Assembly (NCBI GenBank): GCA_022885665.1
Contig: JAGQDJ010000132.1
Location: 62,001 to 126,000, forward strand
Direction of reading: 5' to 3'
Source of the DNA: Triops longicaudatus
Taxonomy: Eukaryota; Arthropoda; Branchiopoda; Notostraca; Triopsidae
DNA length: 64,000 nt
In this document: in pieces, positions 10,420 through 20,958 of the stretch
How the letters are laid out: each line of letters begins with the position of its first letter
Numbering within the stretch: position 1 is the stretch's first letter
The notes under the pieces: generated by a model
What the model was told of the DNA's origin: nothing
Databases searched by the model: none
The model's input: the letters and a program-made list of their open reading frames with translations, nothing else
Position numbers and translations under genes: made by a program

Positions 10420-13400
10420 GTTTCCGGGGTGTTACACAACACCGGTCAGTCTTTGGTTTTTCGAGTGGATAGTGGACCACGCCAAAGTTTGGCAGTTAAT
10501 ATTTCTGATGGTCCTTTGGCCTACCGGTACCAGATTGAAGAAGTATTTCTACATTACGGCACGGATAACAGCCACGGCTCCGAACACTACATCCAAGGAC
10601 AGGCCTTTCCGGCGGAAGTAAATACTTAACACCTAATGCATTGCTTCATTTTTTATTTCCCACTTGGACGAACCCTCAAACTTTTTGGGGGAGATAAGTG
10701 GAAGAAATTTACATTTCTTTGGATTTCTTTCTTTGTTTCTAGCTGCAGTTGTATGGATACAATGCCGAGCTTTACCATAATTCGTCTGAAGCGAGACACA
10801 AGTCACAAGGACTTGTCGCCATTGCTGTTATGGTACAGGTAAGAAAAAATATGAATCCTTAAAAAATGCAGATATGAAATACACGAATAAAGACAGAAGT
10901 AGAAAAATATTCAAGACGCAACCGAAACAATATAGTAACTACAGTAACATGTGCAAACTAACTACGGACTAACTCTACAGTTAATGTAACATAGCTTAGC
11001 TGAACACTAATCAAACCGAAAAAATAATATGAAAAATTTATTAACAAATTGAGTGCCAATTTTTGTCCATTAAATTGCGTTTCTTTTCTTTTTTTAAAAA
11101 AAAAATCGATGTATGGGGAGTTTTAACCGAAAACTTCGCTGTTTTCTATGTTTCTTAACTTTAACTCTTTTTAAACTAAGCTGTCTCGTGATGCACTGAT
11201 GTACTTTTATGATTAAAGGGCTATTTGTATTAGTCATTTTGTGTTGTAACAACTTCCACGAAATTTTTATTGACTTTTACGTTAAAAATTTTTGAATTAT
11301 TTTTACTTTTTGTTCGCTCTTTTCGGGCAAATTACTGAGAGTAAAGAGCGTGCTAAGTGACTTTTTATAGCAAAAGAATGCTCATCTGTCTCAATTCCGT
11401 CCTGCAAAGTAGGACCACAGAGGTATATAGAGAGTGCTGAGCCTCTTCCTTGTGGAAGTTTCGTGTTTTGAAGCCCTCAGGCTAGTGTCAAAAGAAAGGG
11501 GTGGGTGAAAACAGCTGACCGACAACTTCGTCAGTGACGCACACTGACTTGTCTGTCACCTGTTTGAACCGGTTATGACTTCTTTTTCACAACCAATCAG
11601 CTCGTGAGTTCCACTTCGGGTCCTGGTGCCAATTTCAAATTCTCATTTTGAATCTGTTTTTTTCAACAAGCCATTTAACTAAGGACGCTCGCTCTGTATA
11701 CCTCTGTGAATATCACCTTTCTATTGGTTCAGACAACATGGCAACCAAAGAGCAAGCCACTAAGACTATATACGCTTTGTGTGTCTTTGCTTTCTCTTTT
11801 TTCTTCCTCTCGAAAACAGATTGGTGATGTACCAAATCCCGAGTTGCGTATCCTGTCAAGTCTTTTCGGTCGAGTGATCTATCGAGGTACAGTACAAATG
11901 GACACTTGTAATAGCCTTGATACATTAATCATGAGTAATGCTAACCTCTGCGCGACCCTCCCAACTCACTTTATATTTCTTCATTTTTTCTTATTTCTTT
12001 ACTTTGCCACGTGTTACAAAACTGTGCAGGGCAGACAGCGGAAGTTCTTCATCTATCACTCCAAGGACTGCTACCTGATACTACACACTACTTAACATAC
12101 GAAGGATCCACCACCCATCCGGGCTGCTGGGAAACCACCACGTGGATCATTTTAAACAAACCTATCTATATTACGCGACAAGAAGTAAGCCTTTTCAACA
12201 TTGGAGTAACAGTGTAGGACACATCGACACAAAGGAAATGCTTATGTCAGCAATTATTTTTCTGTCAAAGAGCACTCATGAGATATAAATAAAGGCAAAA
12301 AAAAAAGAAAAGACGGCCAGGGAAGACAGATTCCCAAAGCGATAGGAACTTTTCATTGTTAAGCAAGTTCGGGGTATGAATTGGGGCCTAAGACAGCTCG
12401 CTTAGCCACAAGCTATAGTGAAGAGAACTTTCATTGTTGCCTACGTGCCTAAGTGGTAGTGGGCCTTAGATAACGTTCGCTTTTAGCTAATATCCCACTA
12501 CAGGATCGAAACTTTCGTTGTTGTCTAACAGTTCAATTGTACTTGGACTAGTTGTTCAGAGATGTGACATAACTTTTATTGGTACGTTTGATCACCACTG
12601 TTTCATGCCTTGATCTCACGCCTCGTTTTACACGGATGCTTTAGGAAGCAATTGTGGAAAGGAACGCGGTTCGAGACTAAAATAAAAACGGATGTAGCTA
12701 AGAAAACGGGTACGTTATGCGAAGTTGTAATTTTTATGTGTCCCAGTTATTCTGGACAGCAATGCAGGAAAGATACAAAACGTACAGGAAACGAGTCAAG
12801 ACAGTGAGTGAGAAGTATAAGTGATTCGCTACAATGAATGAGTTTCATAACACGTGAAAGCGCGCTCTTGGCTTATTCAAAGAGAAGCTTTTTCAAACGT
12901 ATTCAAATCTACCCAATAACTCGAATATTTAAGTTCTACAAGCCTACTTCCATGACTAATTCGGATTCTTTTTTATAAAAAAAAACGATTAATGAAGGCA
13001 TCATGCGCACATTCTTCTCACATACCTTAGCGCCAAAGACTTGCCGACTTTTCTTTCAACGAAACTAATTATCTGCCTTTCGCTGAGTTAGTTACTAAGT
13101 TGTGCTCCGCTCGAGTACTTGTGAATTAGTCAGTGAAAAGAACCCTCACGAATCTTTGTCCCCTTGGGGCAAGAAGGGTAAAAGGGGTCGTCGTCAGCAT
13201 GGTCGTATGATATACCTTACCACGCGCCACCTTTGGGTCGAATTATGCAAACATGAACCTCGCAGGGAGACGTTTGAATTTCTTTGATTATGAGTAACTC
13301 AGATCTTTCTGATCTTCTTCTCGTCGGTAGTTATACGCCTTACGGAAGCTGGTGCAGGGCGATGGAGAGACGCCCAAAGCTCCCTTGGGGAACAATATTC

Positions 13401-14206
13401 GACCCATACAACCTCTGCACCATCGAACGATACGCACAAATCTCGACTTCACCAACGCTAAGGTAACGAAACTTCAGTTATTTAAAAATTTCAATGTTTA
13501 CCTCGCATTTTGAACAAACATCAGCAAAAGCATCAGCCTGGCAATATTACACAGTAAAAGTTAATCATTGTGGAAAAAATCGTCAAGAAAACGCTTTCCT
13601 CTGAAATAACGCACAGCTTTTATTGTTAAAATAAATCAACGATAAAAAAACAGCATTTAAGCTGTAAATAACTTTATTAGCCTAATCTCATTTGGCTACT
13701 TGAACTTTGTGGTCGTCTCTACAATATTGCTTGAGTTAATCCTAACTTACTAGACATGTCAGAAATTCAAGAGTCTTATTCATATTCCTCAACGATTTCC
13801 ATGTTTATAAATGGGTCAGGTTTCTTGGTTACGTTGGGCCCCACTTAAGTAATTAAATTTTCGCATCCTTCACACACATTTACGCTGTTTGCAGTATGCA
13901 CGCTGTCCACATTTACGGAAGGTTCAGGACGAAACGAAATGTGCTAAGCACTCATAAAACATCATAGTTAAGAAAAATTACAATTGCTAGTAACCTGATT
14001 TCTCACATAGTGATTGTAACAAGTCGTAACTATTTTAAAGTATTCTTTAATTTTCCATTTAATTTATTTTCACAGGAGCCTGGTTGCCCGACATTCCAAA
14101 AGAATCTTTTCTATCAAGGTAGGTTTCTGAATAATTCAAGAGCGAAATAAGCCATCTAATTCTCACTTTTTTCTCTTCCACAGCGCGAAAATTCGACATA
14201 TCATGA
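10420..14206 (+). CDS. CA10: Carbonic anhydrase-related protein, CA10/CA11 type (5' exons missing)
   Basis: Seven exons join in frame: 10420-10617, 10743-10838, 11820-11886, 12030-12184, 13331-13462, 14076-14118 and 14184-14206 (stop TGA). The protein follows the alpha-carbonic-anhydrase fold from VSGVLHNTG through NISDGPLAYRYQIEEVFLHY, DNSHGSEHYIQGQAF, TYEGSTTHPGCWETTTWII, LNKPIYITRQE and IRPIQPLHHRTIRTN. In active enzymes zinc is held by His94, His96 and His119. Here the aligned positions are Phe (VFLHYG), His and Gln (LQLYGYN), so two ligands are lost and hydratase activity is not expected, as in vertebrate CA10/CA11. Those proteins are secreted and act at synapses, for example as neurexin partners. 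The short C-terminus ends RKFDIS. The N-terminal signal peptide and first third were not found and may lie far upstream or outside the window. Confidence 0.9.
12346..12525. repeat. Three spaced copies of a GAACTTTCATTGTTG word
   Basis: In CARP intron 4 (12185-13330), GGAACTTTTCATTGTTAAGC (about 12346), GAACTTTCATTGTTGCCTA (about 12425) and GAAACTTTCGTTGTTGTCTA (about 12505) recur about every 80 bases. The same TTTCATTGTTG word forms the arms of the inverted-repeat family at 398 and 43894, so this is probably a degraded relative. Confidence 0.4.
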
Positions 14207-15052
14207 CCAGTCAATGCTCCTGCCATTTGACGATATAGAAAGGGAAGAGAAATAAGAAGGAAGGAAGGAAAGAAAGCAAAAAAAAAAACATGAATAAAAT
14301 TTGCTTCTTGTAGAAGTACTCAATCGTAGTGTTCTTGATATATGTAACCATGTTAGGCCCATGGTTACCAACTTTATGCAGCGTAAAATTGTGTATCAAA
14401 AAGTGTGCTATGAAGCCTCAAACTTCCTCCCAAGAAATATAACGAAAAAAAAGAAAAATAGACAAAGAGAAAAGAAAATCCCATGCATTAGAAATAGGGG
14501 GTGAAACTAGTAAAACAGAAAAGTAAACAAGTACATATAACCAGAAGGGTGCTGTCGTGTTGCAACTTCTGGTAATGTGGACTACTAAAGGTATCATGAA
14601 ATGCTGTTGGCTAGACAACCTAAACCCCAGCCCAAAAAGAAGAACATTGGTCCCCTTAGGGGCGAGCTGATATAACACGGATTGACTGACTGTTATGTAT
14701 GAGATTCAGTAATGAAAATGGTAATGTTTTTAAGCCCCCTTCACCCGCTCACTCTGTAAGAATTCGAGACGGGAATTCACTTTCCTTCCCGCCCATTTGT
14801 ACTGGAAATATCAAACGTTGGAATTGTTACCTTCCCTAGTCACTTTTATTGTTTGACTTCTAATTTATATTTTCTCAGTTTGTTTGGCCATTTCACTGCT
14901 CCACGACACAGCTATATTTTTGAAAGAATGAGTTTTGTTAGTGATGGAGAGTTTATGTATGTTGCTAACAAGGGAGACATTTCTAAAATGTGCAGGTGTT
15001 ATTATATAAAGCTTTACAGCAAACCTGCTGGCCAAATACTGTCACATCTTGG

Positions 15053-15071
15053 AATAAATAGAAGCAATAAA
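15053..15071 (+). terminator. Candidate poly(A) signals for the CARP transcript
   Basis: Two AATAAA hexamers, at 15053-15058 and 15066-15071, lie about 850 bases behind the CARP stop and before any other plus-strand gene. The intervening 14207-15052 would be 3' UTR; no coding exon is seen in it. Confidence 0.4.
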
Positions 15072-15190
15072 TAATTAAACATTGTTACGGAAGTCTCTAG
15101 CCTCTGCTAAATTTAAGGAAGGAAACTCGCTACCCACCGCTGTACATCATTTCAGTGGAAACGTGGAGTATTTGTAGTTAAACCGCTCTA

Positions 15191-15203
15191 CGCCACCTAG
15201 TGG
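15191..15203 (-). promoter_or_regulatory. CTCF-type core site, minus orientation
   Basis: CGCCACCTAGTGG reads CCACTAGGTGGCG on the minus strand, a full match to the CTCF core CCASYAGRKGGC and close to the fly CTCF form AGGTGGCG. Together with the site at 9676 it forms a convergent pair around the CARP exons. Confidence 0.5.
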
Positions 15204-15352
15204 GTCCATCATCGACTGCTACAAAAAGTTCCGAAAGCGGCTACTAGATGATGACAGCAAGCTTTTTGCCCCTGGGGCTGTATCAGAGCAACCAATTCTC
15301 ATCTAAATAGAAAAGTATATTTTTTAAAATCACCTTATCCTCAAGTTCACAT

Positions 15353-16153
15353 TTAGTGACCCTTAGCAACACCACGTAGAAATGCACCTTTAATTTCCAT
15401 AAATTGTAAACCATTAAATGTAACAACCTCAATTCTTTTATCCCCTAGGTAGTTCGTTAGAAAGAGGTACGCTGTAGCAACACTGTATCCAGAGAAGGTA
15501 AGGAGCTTGGAACACCCCAAAATTTTTCCCAATGAAAAATGCTCGGGAGAAAGTTGGCATTTCACTTGTCATTAAAAACTTCGAGTATACGCAGCAACTT
15601 CGTTGTCCTTAGCGAGATTCTTTACAGCGAGGTTTCGCCGTACACGCAAAAAAAGCCGTCGTTGCCCACTTGAAATTCAGTTTTAGCTTATAAGCGCATT
15701 GAAACCTTCCATATTTGCTTAAACTGTCCTCCATCATAAAAACGAATTAAATGAGCATTGTAGGTTGATTCGGCTTTGCTATCTGGCAAGTCCTTTTTTA
15801 GATTAACATAAAATGGTACCACGACCCCAGTAAAAGGAATTACGCCATCAAAAATGTATATACAGAGTATGTGCACGGACTTTCGCGATATGTGGGCAAC
15901 AAAGACCTGATCCTCAAAGCTTGGGACGGGTCTTTTTCTTCCAAACGGTTTTTCCCCCTACTGTTTGCTTGCTCCTTTTCATAAAGACTTTTTCCATCGG
16001 TAACAAGTGGATGACTCCTTGGGTTTTTTGGTTGTCGAGAAGGAAGAAAAGCGGTTTGGGGTCTACATCGTATACACACACCGAGGCTGAATAATAGAAA
16101 CCTACAACGTGTTGGTTCTTGGCTGATACTAGTGTGGAATTCACGTAGCTCAA
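15353..16153 (-). other. Cluster of unrecognised minus-strand open frames
   Basis: Three open frames follow each other on the minus strand: 16153-15914, 15876-15688 and 15565-15353. They include segments such as HVVGFYYSASVCVYDVDP, IPFTGVVVPFYVNLKKD and EVVTFNGLQFMEIKGA, which look more protein-like than the shadows nearby. No family, start or coherent splice structure was established. They could be a diverged gene head-to-head with the secreted-peptide gene, or remains of a transposon. Confidence 0.2.
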
Positions 16154-16262
16154 GAATGACTGGGGAAAAACCAGGAATTGTTTTCCAAAGTGTTCTTTTT
16201 GTTAAGAAGAACAGAAATGGGGTTTGATGCTTTTTGGATGACGTTTGGTACTTCTCTACGGG

Positions 16263-16300
16263 TATAAATCGCTCCCGCTGAGCTACCGTCTTCATCAGTT
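16263..16300 (+). promoter_or_regulatory. TATA plus arthropod initiator core promoter
   Basis: TATAAAT at 16263-16269 is followed by the initiator TCAGTT at 16295-16300. The initiator A lies 34 bases after the first T of the TATA box, close to the normal spacing. The start codon of the secreted-peptide gene follows at 16359, giving a 5' leader of about 60 bases. TCAGT is the known arthropod initiator. Confidence 0.75.
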
Positions 16301-16358
16301 TGCATTCCAACAGTTCTTCCTAGCTTTCCAGTTTCCCAACAAAGTTAAACTCACCGAA

Positions 16359-17079
16359 ATGGCCTTCTCGAAAGTACCAGTAAGTAAGCCTTTCAATAGT
16401 TCTTATTGACGTCGTTAATGTCAGTAACCCAAGGTGATCTTGCTAGTTTCAATAATTTCTGGGATTTTAGTTTATTCCGTTACTCCAATAGAACTATGTT
16501 TCATTGTTTCAAGGATTTCATGGATTTTTGCAAATTTACACAATCGTTGATTTTACGTTCAAGTGGTTCGTTGTGGGTTTTTGTATGCGAAATAGTTAAC
16601 GAATCAGAAAGTAATAGCGTTTCATTACTGTAGATTGTTTTCTTCGCCTTGGTCGCTTTGTCTGTGGCGATGCCGCAATTCAGACCTAATCAGAGACCCT
16701 TCGGTTTCTTCCAACCCGGAGCCCAAGCTCAAGCTGGAGGTTTGTCTCACACCAACACTGGGCCCTTTGGAACTCAAGGTTTGTTTTTTTTTGCTTTTGT
16801 TTTTGTTTTTTTTTTTAATAGGGAATTTTTTTAAGAGAGGGATCGTTGATTTTTTGAAAATCTTAAATAGGATCTGCCGCTGGATTTGGCTCTGCTAGCG
16901 GACCTCATGGTGCTTTCGCTTCTGGTTCGGCCTCCTCTTCAAGTAAGTTTACGTCGCTAATTTATTTAACAACACATTTTAGGATTTGATTGAAAGAATG
17001 CTACTTATTACAAACTGTTGGTTTAGGCGGATTTGGAGGCTCCAATGCCCAGGGAAGTGGCACCGCCTTCGGTTTCTAA
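16359..17079 (+). CDS. Small secreted Gly/Ser-rich peptide
   Basis: Four exons (16359-16379, 16634-16778, 16871-16942, 17027-17079) give 96 residues with all phases consistent. The first exon encodes only MAFSKVP. The second continues a hydrophobic signal peptide (IVFFALVALSVA) with likely cleavage near residue 20. The mature part starts MPQFRPNQRPFGFFQPG and becomes rich in Gly, Ser, Ala and Phe (GFGSASGPHGAFASGSASSS, ending GSGTAFGF). There is no cysteine, so it is not a disulfide-type defence peptide. The composition resembles structural or cuticle-associated secretions or Gly-rich antimicrobial peptides, but no family is recognised. A strong core promoter lies just upstream and AATAAA lies 109 bases after the stop, so this is a compact, probably well expressed gene. 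Confidence 0.75.
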
Positions 17080-17187
17080 GCTTGGAAACAAGAACAAGAC
17101 GAATTTTCTTTTTCCCCCAAATCGGTGTTTTTCCCAATCGTAAACTGTTTAAGGCTGGATGGCAATTATTGAGAACTATTGATTGTG

Positions 17188-17193
17188 AATAAA
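17188..17193 (+). terminator. Poly(A) signal of the secreted-peptide gene
   Basis: AATAAA lies 109 bases behind the TAA stop and is followed by a T-rich stretch, as expected for a 3' end. Confidence 0.6.
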
Positions 17194-17237
17194 ACATTTT
17201 TACGTTCTAAGAATTGTTGTCACGATTTTGGATTTTG

Positions 17238-17300
17238 AGCTTGGCATTATGCATTATGCATTGGCATTATGCTTGGCATTAACAGATTTAGAGTTTGGCA
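17238..17300. repeat. Short GGCATTAT-type tandem run
   Basis: The words TTGGCATTATG and CATTATG are reiterated about seven times with small shifts (GCATTATGCATTATGCATTG and neighbours), a short imperfect microsatellite. Confidence 0.6.
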
Positions 17301-18614
17301 TTATGATCTTCGCGTGAATGCGATAGCGCAGTTTCGGATCAATTGTGACATTCCCAATCCAACATGCTTTCACGGTGAAATTTCAATTCTACAGAATTCA
17401 AAAATCTGTAAACCAAGATCTGCGCCAAATTTTTCGGAGTCTAAAAAAAGTGTTGCTTTGAAAAAGCGCTGTTTTTTAAGGTTTCGGTTGTCCGGCAAAG
17501 GGTCCCTTTCCATATCTGCCGTATAAAAAGCCGTCTAGTCTAGATAATTCTTCCGTATATTCTGAAAAACTTATGCTTCGTTATCAAGGACGCAGTTAAG
17601 GGGGTAGTGAGGATTAGACCTCCCCCCGCTGAATCGAAATCCTGGTTACAACCCTTGTTCATAATAGCAAAATATTTCGGTATTTGCGAAGTCGAATAGC
17701 GTAATGCGCATACTAATAATACCACTAGTTAGTGCTGTAAGATACTCCCTTATAGAACAATATTTTTAGACAAGCGTTAAGAAGGCAAAAAGCTAAGGCA
17801 CACATTTAACTAAGAGGAATAATTACGTTTTTACAAGATTTAATTAAATACACTTAAATTTAGGGTACCAATAGTATTAAGAAAGATCGTTTCGAGCAAT
17901 TAAAATGGTGGGAACTAAGCTAATGTGTGACATTTACTAAGGAATGTAATATTATTATAAAACTTTTCTCCGTTTATGTAGCGAAGTTTGATTTTCAGAC
18001 AAAAAAAAATTAATGAAGCGGTTACTGAAATCAGTTAAATTATAGTAGATTAAAGACGGTGAAACAGGAGACAACAACGTTATACTTTAAGGAGAAACGT
18101 AGGCTTAATTATGATTAATTTTCGTGTTGGGTTGACTGGATCTAAAAGAAAATGCTCTTCAATTTTATATTTATTTTTAAGAATTTTGGAACGCGTCCAT
18201 CTGTATTTTTCAGTGTAATTTTCCACTCCTTGTTCACGGTTTTCCTTTTCCAATATCAATATAATATTAATATTCAATATCAATATCTTAAAAACGCTTG
18301 TCAAAAATATAGTTCACTAGGGCAGTACGTTAAAGCACTAACTAGTGGTTTTATAACTATGAGGGTATATTTCGAATTCGATTTCGCAAATAGCAAAACA
18401 TGTTACCGTGAATAGAAAGAGTCGGTCTCGAAAATGTTTAATAATAAATCTTAGTATAGATGTCATACAGGTGTAGTGAATTTCCCGTGCGTGAGTTGTA
18501 GTATGTGGCTAGTGCAGTGATTGGAAAGGATTAGTGAAAGCTAGTGAAAGGGGACGTGTAGTGAATTGGAGTTGTGGTGAGTCAACTCGTCCCCGTTTAG
18601 GAGCACGTAACTAA

Positions 18615-18769
18615 TGGCGAGTTCTTTTGAGAACATATTGCGCACTGAGTTTTTCAAACGCAACATTTCGCTGTGTTCAGAAATGCTAACGCACAGTATT
18701 TCTTAAGAACAGCATAACACTGTGCTTACAAAACTTAGTAAGCACTAACTTTCCCATAGGAACTCGCCA
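18615..18769. mobile_element. Harbinger-like MITE with TAA target duplication
   Basis: Terminal inverted repeats TGGCGAGTTC (18615-18624) and GAACTCGCCA (18760-18769) are perfect over 10 bases and flanked on both sides by TAA (18612-18614 and 18770-18772). A 155 bp non-coding element with a 3-bp TAA duplication fits the PIF/Harbinger (Tourist) type of MITE. It sits about 230 bases upstream of the Nup50 start codon. Confidence 0.65.
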
Positions 18770-18999
18770 TAATGGAGTTGGAGCGAGGAGCAAAGCAGCC
18801 TCAGCTAGAAGCTTTCCCCACCAGTGGCGCTCTACGCTGAATTTTCAAACTTTTCCAGACGAAGCCCTCTTCCCCTCGTGCAATATCCAAAAAGCGTGAT
18901 TTCGCGTGTGGAGCGATAACAGGTGATACCCAAAGTCAGTAAACATTGCCACATTTTCTACCTTTTCTCATAGACACACGTTATTACAGACTACCCAAG

Positions 19000-20958
19000 A
19001 TGTCGAAACGACAAGCAACTTCAGTTTTAACCCACGACAATTGGGACCAAGACGACCCGGACGAAGATCCTGGCACTTTTGAAGTGGCGACCAAAGACAT
19101 CCTACAGCAACGACAGATAAAAGTCGCCAAAAGGCGACTCCCGGCCGGTGCCACCAACGGTGATGAACCTAAAGCGTCTACTTTCGCTGGCTTCGCTGGT
19201 TTTGGCGTTAACACCGACAAGAAAACCACTACGCCAAGTTTTTCGTTCTTAACCAACGGCTCATCTACCGGCATTCCTGCTTCTGTTGCGTCTTCTGCCA
19301 GTATTACCGGCAAATCCGTTAACGTTTTTAGCACACCTGCGTCTCAGGTCAGTACTATGAATCCAACTAGCAGTACTAGTACACCCAACTCGGCTAGTAG
19401 CCAGAAGAAGGAATATTTGGAGAAATTAAAGTCGCTCAACGAAGAGGTTTTAAGTTGGCTGAGCTCCGAAGTCAAGAAAAACCCTTATTGCATACTCACG
19501 CCAGTTTTCGAAGACTATAAACGCCACCTAGCAGATATCCAGAAGGACAAGACTGAAAAAATAGAGGAAAAGAAAGAAGAGAAAAAGGAAGAGAAAAAAG
19601 AAGACGCGGCGCCGAAGCAGCCGTTTTTCAGCTTGTTCCCGACTACCGCGCCTTTTGCCAACAAAGGTGACGCCAAACCGAGCTTTAGTTTCGGTGTAAA
19701 ACCACAGCCTGAGCCAGAAAAGACAAAGTGAGAACGAAAGCTCTTTTGAATTTTATTTGAATTTATATTTATTTTTGTTTTTTTACTAATTTTGTTCTCA
19801 TTGTGCAATTTGGAGCGGAGTTGGGCATGTTTCGCAGGATGACAAGTTAATTGAAAAGAACTCTTTCTCTTGGTTTTCGTTAACGGTTGAACTCATCATG
19901 TGGTTGATGTCGAAACTAGAACAACTTTTAAAATCAATTTTTATAAGTATTTTTAATACATTTTGGACGTCAATGCCGTTTAAATCAATGGTCGAAAAGC
20001 GTAAATTCAGTTTAGAAAACTGGAAGCAGGTCATATTCAGACAAGTCAATGCAGAATTCTGGATTGAATTATCGAATTGAATTAAATTCATATTCGAAAA
20101 AAAATTGCGCAGTTGTGCTTTGGAATAACAACTGGTAACAGGAGAAAAACGTGGCCGGTTTATTATTCTTTCGTTTTTAGACTATCTTTTTTACGTTACC
20201 TAAAATTGTTGTATGAATTGCGTTAAAAGTGAAAGCAGAAAGAAAATTGCTTAAAATGAACTAAATATTGATTCTTATTAACACTACAATTGTTCCCAAT
20301 CATTTGTTTATTTTCTAAAAGTTGCTTTTACTGTTAAGGAAAGATAACTAAATATTTTCTTATTTTTAGATCCAAAGAGGACGAAGAAGCCCAAGACAGT
20401 GATGAGGACGCGCCCCCGAAAGTCGAAGTTGTTGAAGTAAAAGAAGATAACTGCGTACACCAAATCAGGTAAATATCCAAAAGGTTAATTAAATAATAAA
20501 ATTATGTACAATTAACTGGACAGTTATTCCATGTGAAAATGCGAAAGTTGTGAACATTTTCCACGTTCAGTTATTTTTGTTCATGTTTGAACATTATTAC
20601 CCACTCATTGAATTACAAGATTCTAATAATGTATCGAAATAGGTGCAAATTGTTTTACAAGAAAGAAAAGGCCTTCCAGGACAAAGGTGTCGGCACGCTG
20701 TACGTCAAGCAAAACCAGGGCAAATCCCAGCTTTTGGTACGTGCCGATACCAGTTTAGGCACCATTCTCCTCAATATCGCCTTAACCCAAGGCTTACCGA
20801 TTAAAAAGTCGGGCAAGAACAATATCATGATCGTCTGTGTACCCAATCCTCCCATCGACCCGAAATCCGACCCCATTCCGACGCCCATGCTCATCCGAGT
20901 GAAAACCGAAACCGATGCGGACGAACTGCTTTCCAAATTGAACGAAATCACCTCGTAG
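19000..20958 (+). CDS. Nup50: Nucleoporin Nup50
   Basis: Three exons (19000-19727, 20370-20468, 20643-20958) give 380 residues. The start ATG at 19000 opens MSKRQATSVLTHDNWDQDD, the typical Nup50 N-terminus (importin-alpha binding; compare human AKR..LTDRNWDQED), followed by KVAKRR. A few FG motifs (FAGFAGFG, SFSFGVK) are present. A helical segment KKEYLEKLKSLNEEVLSWL with CILTPVFEDYKRHLADIQ matches the conserved middle region. A charged KEEKKEEKKEE run precedes the C-terminal Ran-binding domain (about residues 270-380: CKLFYKKEKAF, GVGTLYVKQN, LLVRADTSLGTILLNI, VCVPNPPID, MLIRVKTETDADEL). Nup50 is a mobile protein of the nuclear pore basket that promotes cargo release from importin-alpha. 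Length and order are normal, with no sign of damage. Confidence 0.97.

Larger units (their letters stand above)
17194..18999. other. Gap between the secreted-peptide gene and Nup50
   Basis: No exon is supported. It holds a GGCATTAT microsatellite-like run (17238-17300), a GTGAA-rich stretch (18475-18590) and a Harbinger-like MITE (18615-18769). The last 200 bases before 19000 should contain the Nup50 promoter and leader; no TATA box is evident. Confidence 0.5.

Noticed and set aside
15840..16310. 156-codon minus-strand open frame over the secreted-peptide promoter
   Set aside because: It covers the TATA and initiator of the plus-strand gene, has no recognisable motif and no consistent start, so it was not called a gene by itself.
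18946..18999. Upstream extension of the Nup50 frame
   Set aside because: It starts at TTG, not ATG; the first ATG at 19000 gives exactly the conserved Nup50 N-terminus.
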